Assembly: GCA_905221605.1 (NCBI GenBank)
Contig: CAJNDS010000382.1
Coordinates: forward strand, 89,880 to 153,879
Source of the DNA: Symbiodinium natans
Taxonomy: Eukaryota > Sar > Dinophyceae > Suessiales > Symbiodiniaceae
DNA: 64,000 nucleotides
Reading direction: 5' to 3'
Position 1 is the stretch's first letter, and each line of letters starts with the position of its first letter. Positions 43,108 through 52,736 of this stretch are shown here, piece by piece. The notes under the pieces were generated by a model. It saw only the letters and a list, made by a program, of their open reading frames with translations, was not told the DNA's origin and ran no database searches. The translations under genes were made by a program, and so were the position numbers.

Positions 43108-45081
43108 ATGGCGTCAGCACATGGAATCCGGGTTGGTGCTCGGATTGCCAGTGGCGCCGCTGGCCCTGCTGCTGGTGCTCGGGACCGCCTAAAGGGCGCC
43201 CCGAAGTCAAAGGCAAAGGCCTCACCCAAAGCGACCACTGCTGCAAAAGCAAAGAAGTCGCAACCCACCCAACCCACGCAGAGTACGCAAAGTGCACAAA
43301 GCACGCAAAGTGCGCAAAGTACGCAACGTTTGCAAGATGCCATCACCCAGACCGAGCCTCCCATTGAAGCTCGATTGCCTTCGCTTCTGCTTCGCCGGGC
43401 ATTATCCACGAAGACAGATGAAGGCCTGATGCCGATCCAGCAAAGTTCTCGAGCGACACATGCGACGCTGTCCTCCAGGACAAACCCCCTGGAAGAGATC
43501 TCGAGCCCAGTGCCCAGGCATCCGTCCTTGCATGTTCAGAAGCAAGAGTCAGCGAAGTCCGCGAAGTCCAAGTCCGGGCAGTCCGAAAGCGGGTCGGAGG
43601 ATGCCCAAGTGCCCTTGGAGAGGTCTCAGTGGGAATTGGCGTCCCTGGATCCCAGCAGTTGGCCGATCTTTGGAGTGAACAGCGAGGGCTTTGCAAGCAT
43701 CGGGGTCCGAGACGGCCACAACGGCCTGATATCTGAGTCCGACAAGTCGCTGCAGTTCGCCTTGGACCGAGCTGCCCTTGCTTCCATCACAGAGGGAGAG
43801 GCTTCTTTCAACTCTGTGCAGTTCGCAGCAAGCAATATGGCAGGAAGCCTTCAAGAGGCCTTGATGCAGGCCGAGGAAGAGAATCGCTTGCTGAGGCAGC
43901 TGTGCTGGGACCTGATTGACTTGGGAGGGGAGTTGAAGGACTCCTCTGATGAGGCGTTCAAGGGTCAGGATGGCGAGAATGCCGAGCAGCTCCTCTTTGA
44001 GGCCAGGCGGTGTCTCCACCTCCTCGTGCACCGCCGCTTCGAGAGTGCGGAAAATGCGGAAGCAGAGGCTAAAAAAGCAGAGGCCAAAGCAGAGGCGAAA
44101 ATGCAGACATCGGCGTGCGATCCGGAAGTGGATGATGCTGCGCTGTTCACCAATGCTGAAGAGATAGCCCAAGATACGAGAGAAGTGGCTCAAGATACAG
44201 CCGCCCAAAGAATTGAACTTTCTGAACACCCTCTCGAAGAGACCGAAGAGGTTCAGTCGCAGGGGGCTCCCACGCACAACACGATGCTGAAAGACACGAC
44301 AGATGAAAGCATGTGTGAGGCTGCTTCTGGCACTGCGGATCTGTATGAGGCACCGGATGCCTTGGGTATCAGCGCAACAGATGGCTCTTCGAAAGTCATG
44401 GAGCTGACTGAGCCCAATGGACGTCCCAACAATTCCCTGAGGATAAGCCCACGCGTTGACAAGCCTGCAAGGGCAGAGCCAAGGGCGGAAGCAAGGGCGG
44501 AGCGGACTGAAGATCACCTTCAATTGGGTCAGTTTGTGAGCCCTCGATGCCACAACCTCAGTCCACCGGCAACAGCCCGCTTCTCACCTCCCTTGAGGTC
44601 ACCACGCAACCTGATAAGCCCCTCAGTTCCTTCAGTCCCTTCGGTGCCTGCGTTGCTTTCGGTGCCTTCAGTGCCTTGGTCATTGCCTTCATCACTGCCT
44701 TCGTCGCTGTCTCGCTCGCTCACCTGCCCGGTGAATTGCAGCCCTCTGCGTGTGCAGCGTGGCCACAGCCTGGTGGCGCCGCCTTTTTTCGGTGACAAGG
44801 CTGACAAGGCGGCCGTTTGCGCTGAACCGTTGACAAGGACGGTCTCACCGCTGGGCGCGCCAAGGATCGTCTCACCGCTTCGTGCAACAAGGATGGCCTC
44901 GCCGCTTCGTGCACATTCCCCACCACAAGTCTGGGCAGCAGCTCCATTGGCCCCGGCAGCTCCAGCTGTTGGAGCCAATGGAGTTCCTGGCCCAGCATGG
45001 CAGCGGCAGTTTCAATGCCCTCGAGCTTGGCCGCCTCCTTTCCTGGATGGCCGGCACTGGGTCACGAGGAGCACCGCGTGA
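43108..45081 (+). CDS. hypothetical intronless protein, low-complexity and coiled coil
   Basis: 658 codons from ATG 43,108 (MASAHGIRVGARIASG); the frame is open from an earlier ATG at 43,003, but the later start fits the change in composition. Layout: Ala/Lys-rich N-terminus (about 10-55), TQSAQSTQ repeats (about 55-75), Ser/acidic stretch, a helix SLQEALMQAEEENRLLRQ (about 255-285), Glu/Ala-Lys repeats (about 345-370), then Ser/Pro-rich SVPSVP and SPLRA repeats to the end. No enzyme or known domain seen. The long uninterrupted frame contrasts with the finely split genes around it and may mean a retrocopied gene. Codons past about 45,000 are less certain because another frame opens there. Confidence 0.62.
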   Translation: MASAHGIRVGARIASGAAGPAAGARDRLKGAPKSKAKASPKATTAAKAKKSQPTQPTQSTQSAQSTQSAQSTQRLQDAITQTEPPIEARLPSLLLRRALSTKTDEGLMPIQQSSRATHATLSSRTNPLEEISSPVPRHPSLHVQKQESAKSAKSKSGQSESGSEDAQVPLERSQWELASLDPSSWPIFGVNSEGFASIGVRDGHNGLISESDKSLQFALDRAALASITEGEASFNSVQFAASNMAGSLQEALMQAEEENRLLRQLCWDLIDLGGELKDSSDEAFKGQDGENAEQLLFEARRCLHLLVHRRFESAENAEAEAKKAEAKAEAKMQTSACDPEVDDAALFTNAEEIAQDTREVAQDTAAQRIELSEHPLEETEEVQSQGAPTHNTMLKDTTDESMCEAASGTADLYEAPDALGISATDGSSKVMELTEPNGRPNNSLRISPRVDKPARAEPRAEARAERTEDHLQLGQFVSPRCHNLSPPATARFSPPLRSPRNLISPSVPSVPSVPALLSVPSVPWSLPSSLPSSLSRSLTCPVNCSPLRVQRGHSLVAPPFFGDKADKAAVCAEPLTRTVSPLGAPRIVSPLRATRMASPLRAHSPPQVWAAAPLAPAAPAVGANGVPGPAWQRQFQCPRAWPPPFLDGRHWVTRSTA

Positions 45082-45806
45082 TGACAGTGAGGAAGGTCGG
45101 GAAGCGCAGGTCTCACTTCTTTGTGCACTGTTTAAAGCTGACACACGTGTGTATATCTTTGAGCTGTACTCTCGCACCTTGCTGCGATCTTTGACCAGAA
45201 GTAGAGGCAAGCGACAAGAGTGGGAGTCAGGGAGGCAGGGCCGGAACGTGACGTGTTCAATGAGTTCAATCTAGAAATTCTGCAGTTGGCCAAGACATGT
45301 AGTTCTTGGCATTCTGATTCTGGTGCTGGGATTAAGGACACTAACCACTACACAGCTACACTTTGGCAGATATAGCACTCCGCGAGATTTGTACGGAGTC
45401 CTCATATTCAGCTCGCAAATCAGGGATCGATGCGTTTCATTCTGCAGAAAGAGCCATTGGCCATTGCCCTATTCAAGAAATATACTCGGTCGTCGTCATC
45501 AAGTCATCATCAAGTCATCATCAAGTCATCATCATCATCATCATCATCATCATCGTCGCCGCCGCCACCGTCACGGTCATCGTCCTGATCGTCTTTGTGT
45601 TCAGTGTTTTCTGGTTCATATCATCTTACACTTAATTAGTCTCAAGGCCTTAAATTCATCAGCGGTTCGCGTGCCACTAGCGGCTCACAGCTCAGCCTCC
45701 ACCGTGCCACTTCCGGCGAACCAGCGCAGCACCAGGCCTCCACCCGATTTGGTTGTTTCCGCTCAAGGGCTTAGGGTTTCAGGGCTCAGGGCTTCAGGGT
45801 TTACAG
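45082..45806. other. 3' flank with (ATC)n microsatellite
   Basis: Unique sequence, with TCATCA repeats at 45,498-45,555 followed by CGCCGCCGCC. The His/Arg-rich ORF over it is an artefact of the repeat. A Ser-rich open frame at 45,655-45,760 is unsupported. Confidence 0.5.
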
Positions 45807-45935
45807 GGTCTTTTGGCGGCACCCATCTGCATTCCCCAGACAGACGCAGCTGATGAAGTCCGTTTTTTGTTGATTCGCATTGCCATGCCAGAGGGGGTGT
45901 TTCTCTCAATTGCCGAAGCCCTTCCGGAAAATCTC
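45807..45935 (+). CDS. coding island (internal exon), unknown protein
   Basis: TTTACAG|GGT acceptor and CTC|GTAGGG donor enclose exactly 43 codons: GLLAAPICIPQTDAADEV then RFLLIRIAMPEGVFLSIAEA. Hydrophobic beta/alpha pattern of a folded domain. No family recognised; relation to RPL29, 330 nt downstream, unknown. Confidence 0.73.
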
Positions 45936-46202
45936 GTAGGGCTTTGGAGCCCATTGGCCCCCATTGGCTTCACCCTCAATATACGGCCTTTAAAGAATTG
46001 CAGGGCCCCCAAGCCCTAAACTTTGAAGCCTAGCCCCTCAACCCCTGAAAAGACTAAGATCCTAAACCCCAAAAGCCCCAAAAGCCCCAAAAGCCGAAGC
46101 TTCTGAACTTCCCTTGAAACCCTTAGACCTGAAAAGACCAACATCCTAAACCCGAAGTCCTAGCAACCCTAAACCCTTGAAAACTAAACCCTAATCCCTA
46201 CA

Positions 46203-46249
46203 CCCTAAACCCTAAACCCTAAACCCTAAACCCTAAACCCTAAACCCTC
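46203..46249 (+). repeat. telomere-type array (CCCTAAA)n just upstream of RPL29
   Basis: Six to seven perfect CCCTAAA copies ending 19 nt before the RPL29 ATG. An AAGAAG|G site between array and ATG could be the spliced-leader trans-splice acceptor or a 5' UTR intron end. Confidence 0.93.
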
Positions 46250-46267
46250 CCCCAAGAAGGCGTCGAC

Positions 46268-47200
46268 ATGGCCAAGTCGAAGAACCATACTGGCCACAAC
46301 CAGATCTACAAGCACCCCGCCTGGAACAGGGCTTTGGGGTGTCAGGGCCCTTTTTTGGGCTAGGGGTTTAAAAGCTCTTAGGGTTTAAAAGTTTAGGGGA
46401 TTAGAGGTTTGGGGTTTAGGGTTTAGGGCTACCCTTAGTCAGTTGTTTTAGGGTTTAGGCTCCCTACGAAGCCCTCCTTTGAACCAAACAGGGCACCCTT
46501 TTTATTCCTAGGTTACTCTTGGGTCCAGTTAGGGGTTTTTTGAGGATCGCGCGCCTTGGGGCCTAGGGCCTTTTTCTGGTTGACGATGGAAACCTGGGAT
46601 ATATGACCCGAAGAGAGAGGATGTGGGGCACGTGGCCTGGAGCTTTGGCGTGTCCAGGGCTGGGCTTTAGCGCTTTGGTGCCTCAGAGTTTGAACATTGC
46701 TTTGGGGTTCTGGGTTGAAGGGTTCCCATGCTTCGAAACAAATTGTTAGGTGGTTGTTGCCCCGTTTTACGAGCTTTGTATGGTCCATGATGTACCTTCT
46801 ATTCTGCATAACCTCATGCCACCTTCGTGTCACCTCTCCTGGAAATCCCTTGCGGCTGTAGCTCGTGGTCACTGATATCCCCACGCGATTAAACGCCAGC
46901 CTTCGCCGGTGTCCAACTCCAACCTCGAGACAAAGCCCTAAACCCCCTCAACCCCCCTAAACCGCCACTAAACCTAAGAGCCCTAAACCCGAAGACCCTA
47001 ACACACTCCAGGACGCTAAACCCCCTAAGACCCTAAGACGCTGAACCCTAAGACCCAAACACCCTAGAACCCCAACACCCTGCACAAGGAACCACCGCAA
47101 CGGCATCAAGAAGACCCGCAGGCCAAACCAGTGATCCGCAGGGCTGGTAGCACTGAGCGTGGTTTTTAGGTGCTTTGAGTTTGGGAGTTTAGGTTTATTA

Positions 47201-47238
<38 letters not shown>

Positions 47239-50200
47239 GGGGGGGGGGGGGGGGAGGTTGTTTTTGGGAGTTGTGTATGTGAAGGGTGTGCAGTACCTGT
47301 AGCTCGTTCTGCCCTCAACCCCCGCGCCGCCCTAAACCCCAAATCCCTACCATGCTCGAACTTCGGGGGTTTCTTGCAGTTGGCGGCTGTGACGTTTTGT
47401 CGGGGGCTGCCAGTCACCCTGCGGGTTTAGGGTTTATGGGGCTTTTAGGGTTTGAAGGACATGAGTGACGGAACAAAGCCGCGCTCCATGTAAGTAAACT
47501 CAGCACCCCTGCAATGCTGGTCTCAGAAGCACTGTGGGAGGGAGTTACTGCTACGTAAACGTTAGGCAAAATGAGTTCCAGGCTGTCACAGGTACCCCAA
47601 ACACTCAGCTCCTAAAAAGCCAGAATCCTCTTGTCCGAGTTCTGGATTTGGACGTTTGGGGTTTACGATGTTTGCAGTTGGGACTTGATTCACGGGGCTT
47701 AGGAGACTAGACGTTTGATCGCCTCGTCCCTCCCCTCTACCCTCCCCTCTCCCCTCCCCCCATGAAAACAAAGAGTGAAATCATCCAACGCATCGTGCCA
47801 CACTCAAAGGTGCAGAGGTTGTCGACGATGCACCACTTGTCAGCTTCGCTGTTGTCCTGCAGGCATTTTGCCAGCGCGTCTTTGGAGAAACTTCTCACGC
47901 TTGTGCAATGAACTGGATCATTTTGGCGACGGCCTTCGCGACCAGCAGCTTCTGGAGATCGCATGCTTGCTCCTACTTCGAGTTGAACACAAGTCTTGAC
48001 AATGTGAAGGTCATTGGCCACACCATGGAGTTCGGCAAGATCTTAGGGCTTACCAACTGGAAGCTCCTTCTGGTGCCCAGCAAGGGCGAAATGCTGATGA
48101 ACAATGAATCCAACGCCAGGACCTCTCGACAGTTTGGATCCATCGGGATTGGGATTCCACCTTTCGCCGTTGCAGATGGTATGAACGAAAAGGGGCTGAC
48201 CATTGCTACACAATCCCTCTATCGCAGCGAGTACCAGAAATGCGACATCTGGAACAAAACTTACAAGACCATCTGGGCCGCCAATTTGCCGCAATGGATC
48301 CTGTCACAGTTCTCTACTGTGGCAGAGGTAGAAAGTGCCATCCGGAGCAAGAAGTTCTGCATCACAAGCCCGCTCCCGAAACAAACCAACACGCACTGGG
48401 CCATTGCGGACAAGCAGGGGGGTTCCATTGTCTTGGAGTACGAGGACGGAGAGCCCAGGATCTACGACAATTATGTGGGGCTGCTAGGCAGGCACTTGGG
48501 ACATGGGCCCTAAACGCCAAATCCTAAAAGAGGCACCCGATGGAGCCCCGGATACAAGATCTCTCCTCCCATGGATCAACGAAACCCCTAGCTTTCCCAA
48601 GCCCTGTCAAAAGCCAACCGAGGCTGATGACCAATGATCCGTTCTACCCATGGCATGTTCAGAATCTGAACACCTACGTCTGGATCCTACCAGAAGAGGG
48701 CGACAACAAGAAGTTGCGCATGGACACCGGAGAGCTCCTTTCGAATCAGGGAGAGGTGCCCTTCAACTTCGGCCATGGCTTTAACACCGGCGGCATGCCT
48801 GGCGATCCTTCCCCCCCTTCGCGCTTTGTGAGGATGTTCTTCAACCGGCAAATCTCTCAGGCCTGATTTTGGGTGTTTAGAGTAGTTGCATGTTTCAGGA
48901 TCTCGGGTTCAGGGCCGTGTCAATCTTTGAAGGCCTCGGAAACCCATTGGGAGCCTCAGATTTCAGGCGAACTCCCCGCCGAAGAAGAATCTGGATGACT
49001 GGCTGACGTTGGCCCAGGGCATCCTGAACGGCATCTTCATCACCAAAGGCTTTACGGGGCCGAATACCCTTGGCCACCTCATCGAGTCCAGACCTCAAAT
49101 TATGTGTTCTAAGTTGGAGTGGTAGCAGTGGTAGTTGCTGAGAATCATAATTAGTTCTTACAGTCATTTACCTTAGAAACGGACAGCCCTGGCATCTTGA
49201 AGGGCCACAAGAATCAGAGTTGTTTTTCCTCTTCTCAGCTCTACCCAGGAGAGTGACCATACCTCCTGGGCGACGCTCCGTGTGCCGGAGGTGGGCTTCT
49301 ACGCCTATCGCAGCTATGGGAACATGCAGTGGCATGTCGTCGACACTCGACAGTTGGACTGGTCACAGGGCAAGGTCCTCCCCACCTCCCAAAGCATCGC
49401 GGATGGCTTTAAAAACATTACAGATGAATTGCCGACCGTCGACTCTGCCAGCGGGCACTTCCTCGCTGTGAAGTCTGTGAAGTCACACTCTTCGCCTGAA
49501 GATGTCGCCCTGCTGCAGACTCTGAGCCAGGAGCTGTGAACTTTGCCAGGACAGGCAAAGCAAATCACGAAAGCTTGGCGTAGCTAGGCAGTCGTTTCTT
49601 CGGCACTGGGGGCCTGCACCCCCCCTCACCCCCTGCCCCGGCCCCCTGCGTCACAAACAGCTGTCTTCTCGATAAAAAATATTGTCATAGAGACACTGGT
49701 GGCTTTGATAGACAGCACTTTGAGTTGAAGCAATCTTGTCCTAAGAAAATCAGCTAGCGTGCTGGGCAGGACAGCACAGTCCAACGGCACAATACAAGTT
49801 TATGTCGCGTTACTCTGAAACAAATTACTCGCATTTGTCCTACTGAACACGTGTGAGCTTGCATGCGCCACCTGCCTCCGGGCTGCACTGGCTGGTACTC
49901 ATGTGTTCTCTGGCAGACATGTCACAGAATCGTCTGATGCGCGCTACGCCTCACTCGACCAATGAACCGTAAACCTAGACCCTTCAGCATGGTCTGCTGG
50001 GAACCCAGCCGAAGGTCCCGCAGGGGAAAAATGCTCTGCGGACGGTTTCGGACTCAAAATGGCGCAGGGTGTAGTTTCAATGTGCGCTGGGCGCTCATTT
50101 GGCCCTTTGGGCCAGTTTGGAGCCAAAGTCGTGGTGCCCGTGACAGTAGACTTTAAAGCCGAACCCTGAACCCGAAGTACCCAACTCCGAAACCTTAAGC

Positions 50201-51863
50201 CGCACCTAGGCCCCCCAATTGTAGCTTCTTTTTTTGCGGGAGGGCGGCTTTCTACAATTGCTCAACATCTCTTGGGCGCACCTCAAGCTCCTACACAGAA
50301 GAGCTCCCTCGCTTCGCGTGCACTCCTGGACAAACACCCAGCAGTCTGGGTTTTTAGGGCTTCAGACTTCAGAGTTTAGGGATGCTTAGGAACCAGCACA
50401 CAGCAGGGATTTGAAGTTCCTAACAACCCCTGCGCTGAACCTTAATCCCTGAGCCTTCAGCCTGAAGCAGTCAGTCGCCGCATGTGGAGATCGTGGCCTG
50501 TCCTACTGTCCTACTGTCCAAAGCAAGCCGAATCTGCAGAAAGGCTCGCATGGTGAGGCAAAAAGTCAAGAAAGCTAAGGCAAGCTGCTGTGGCCTAAGT
50601 AGCCGAAATTGGGGTTTACGAAAATTGGGGCCCCCATAGTAGGAGTCCCTTTCTAATCAGGACCATAATATGGTACCCCTAACTTCGGAAACCCCCAAAT
50701 TGGCTTCGGCAGGCCTCGCAAGATGTCCATGCGCGGCATGAACTGCCGCTTCGTGCGCAACCAGGCTCCTGGGGTTTAGGGCGAAGTATCTAAGACCTGA
50801 GCCCTGTAAGCCTTAAACCCCATATCGTCCTCGAGATGCAGAGAGGTGTGGTCTCTTTCTTTAGATGTGTTCCGGGCCACACGACCCTGAAATTTACACC
50901 AAAACCCTAAAGCTTGAAACCCAAACCCGTGAAACCCGCAAGCCCAAACCCATGAACCACCAAGCAGGCCTTCGCCAAGCGCGGGATGAAGTGCACACCG
51001 GAAGAGAAGGACCGAATGTGTTTGGGGTACGTAGCTTTTGGGTTCGAGCCTGAAAGCCTACACCCCTTAACCTCCAAACTCCTTAAACCTAAATCCGAAA
51101 CCATTAATCTCTAAATTTGGAGCTCAGGATTCGGGCTTACGGCAGAGTGAGTTGAGGGCTTCTTTCCGGGATGTAGGGCTTGGGTTTCTGGCCTTTACAG
51201 TTCAGGCTCTGGGCTTGTGGGTGTTAGGATTAGGTTTCGAGACCTAGTACGGCGTGGGGCTTCGGGCTGTAGGACTTTGCAGCTTAGGGTGTGTGGTGCT
51301 GTGAAGGTTTCAGATTCAGGGTTGGGGAGGCTTCTGCACTTGGCTGCTGAGGAAGAGCGACTGGCTGCTCAGAAGGAGGTGGGCTCGGGCTCATGAGCAG
51401 GGGTAAGGCGTTGCAATTCTTTTGCCAAGCAAAAGCCGACACCCCCTTTGAATCCCCAGGGTTTTTAGAGTTTAGCACCCGGATCCAAAAGCCTTGGGCT
51501 CGACTCTTCCCGCATGATCTTGATGTGTGGTTCAGGGGTCGGGTTTAGGGGTGTCAGGTTAAATGGCCTGAAATGAGCAGGTCTGGGTGGCCGCCCTACA
51601 CGACATATCACTACGAATTGCACGATGTGCCCAATCAATCCTGAGCTCGTTCAGCGCAAACCCCCTAAAAAATCTTGTTCCGTGCTTACCCACCATGAAA
51701 GGCCTTAGAACACCTGCAACGGCAAATACTAGATCCGAGTTTCGAGGCTTTCGGGCATTTCGTAGGTCGGCTACAAGCCGCAAGCCCTGCGCCCTATGAA
51801 ATCCGAAGCTATAAACTGAAGGCGCAGAAGCGATTTGATGAGCAGCGCAAGGCGGAGCGTGAG
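46268..51863 (+). CDS. RPL29: 60S ribosomal protein L29 (eL29), five or more exons
   Basis: Small basic protein of the large ribosomal subunit. Exon 1 (46,268-46,323) starts MAKSKNHTGHNQIYK, the eL29 signature. Exon 2 (47,089-47,121) gives NHRNGIKKTRR; exon 3 (50,713-50,764) RKMSMRGMNCRFVRNQ; exon 4 (50,968-51,017) AFAKRGMKCTPEEKDR; exon 5 (from 51,809) YKLKAQKRFDEQRKAERE. All junction phases agree. Family members read KAHRNGIKK and KFLRNxRFAKK at the matching places; here a four-residue insert (PAWN) follows YKH. Introns 1-4 begin GA, GC, GC and GT and end AG. Intron 2 (47,122-50,712) contains a whole hydrolase gene. The C-terminus is unresolved: GC (51,864) or GT (51,884) are possible donors to a further exon. 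Near-certain to exon 4, good for exon 5. Confidence 0.88.
46513..46884 (-). other. antisense open frame inside RPL29 intron 1
   Basis: On minus, starts MGISVTTSYSRKGFPGEV and continues basic (MQNRRYIMDHTKLVKRGN) for ~55 residues before degenerating into heptamer-derived sequence. Protein-like composition suggests a captured or decayed coding fragment; no family recognised. Confidence 0.33.
47201..47256 (+). repeat. (TA)n-T-G tract
   Basis: TATATA, then T16 and G15 runs in the 5' part of RPL29 intron 2. The rest of the intron up to 47,907 is heptamer-rich without coding signal. Confidence 0.85.
47908..49539 (+). CDS. secreted choloylglycine hydrolase / penicillin V acylase-type Ntn hydrolase, four exons
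   Basis: Linear C-N amide hydrolase of the choloylglycine hydrolase family; members cut bile-salt conjugates, penicillin V or N-acyl homoserine lactones, so the substrate is open. Exons: 47,908-48,479; 48,623-48,860; 48,967-49,083; 49,249-49,539; phases agree, total 405 residues. The N-terminus MNWIILATAFATSS is a hydrophobic leader and Cys21 (in HACSYFELN) fits the N-terminal nucleophile exposed after processing. Family marks: GHTMEF after the Cys (usually GRTM[DE]), DGMNEKGL, LMTNDPFYPWH (active-site Asn) in exon 2, GDPSPPSRFVR (Arg) at the exon 2 end, NLDDWLTLAQGILN in exon 3, WATLRVPE and AYRSYGNMQW in exon 4. The usual Arg of GRT is His. All three introns start GC, GC or GA and end AG|G, with the intron start repeating the next exon start. 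It lies within RPL29 intron 2, same strand. Family assignment is firm. Confidence 0.85.
49540..50712. other. 3' flank of the hydrolase and rest of RPL29 intron 2
   Basis: Unique sequence to ~49,960, then degenerate heptamers. No coding island with clear limits. Confidence 0.45.
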
Positions 51864-51883
51864 GCGGAGTTTAGGCTTTCTCG

Positions 51884-52736
51884 GTGTTAGGGTTTGTTTT
51901 TCCTTCATTTTTTTTTGTTTTTTTTGGGGGGGGGGGGGGGGGCGGGGATTTGTGGGCTTATGGTAAGACTTGTTTTGGAGCAGACTTGAGGTTGAGCTCA
52001 GGTACAGGTTAGGTTGCTGCTCCGAAGGTTAGGGGCTCTTGGTGCTAGAGGTGGTGGGCATCTAAACCCACAACCCCCAAAACACCTGAACTTTCATGGG
52101 GCCACGAGTGGGTGACACGTTTCTGGGTCCTAAACCTCCCAAGCCCCAGTCCAGTAGCTGAGACAGGACAAACCCCAGCCTTGTTTTTAGGGGGTGGGGG
52201 GCAGGGGGGGGGTGGGGGGGCGGGGGGAGCGCATTACAGTAAGGGTTCATGGAGGGGATGAGGTGTTTAGGTTTGGGGCCCTACTAAACTTTTTGTTTCT
52301 GGTGTGTGTGTGGCTTTGGCTTTGATTCCTTGCTGCGGGATGACTTGTCGAACTCTAGAGAAGTCTGACAAAGATGAGTGCTGGGTCAGGCTTTATGGGG
52401 TTTCGGGCTTGGGGCTCTGCGTGCAAAGTGAGGCTAGGGTTTCGGATTTTGTGTTGGATCGGCTAGAAAGTGTGCTAAACGTGCTTGGCTTCACCACAGC
52501 TGGCTTGAATTAGCATCATTGTCATGTTTTCGTGTTTCCAGGCCCTTTCATGTTGCAGTTCCCTACTTGTAGTTTTTCATGGAGGAATTACACTCCTTTT
52601 GCGAGCTGTGCATACCATCGCTTCACCCTCGACTGTGGCTCAAGTTGCCGATAAAAAGAGGCGTACTTAACGGTTTATATGTTCCCTCATGTGCTGACCT
52701 GAAAACTTCAGGTTATCAGCCGTAGAGTCTCACACG
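51884..52736. other. RPL29 3' region and 5' flank of the retroelement
   Basis: G17 run at 51,925 and G-rich stretch at 52,190-52,230. A coding-like stretch near 52,350-52,375 reads EKSDKDECW and could be a last RPL29 exon. The 220 nt before the gag ATG lack heptamers. A TGGCTCAAG at 52,636-52,644 matches the 3' end of the dinoflagellate spliced leader; GGTTATCAGC at 52,711 faintly resembles a copia primer-binding site. No LTR could be defined, because the 3' end of the element is outside. Confidence 0.35.

Noticed and set aside
43549-44553. 334-codon open frame on the minus strand
   Set aside because: Lies antisense to the longer + ORF 43,108-45,081; its composition follows from the GC-rich third positions of that ORF.
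47908-49539. Bacterial contamination (choloylglycine hydrolase)
   Set aside because: The gene is interrupted by three short introns with AG|G acceptors and dinoflagellate-type donors, so it is nuclear eukaryotic.
52513-52736. 5' LTR of the copia element
   Set aside because: No repeat partner available in the window and no clear TG...CA ends; only a faint primer-binding-like GGTTATCAGC.
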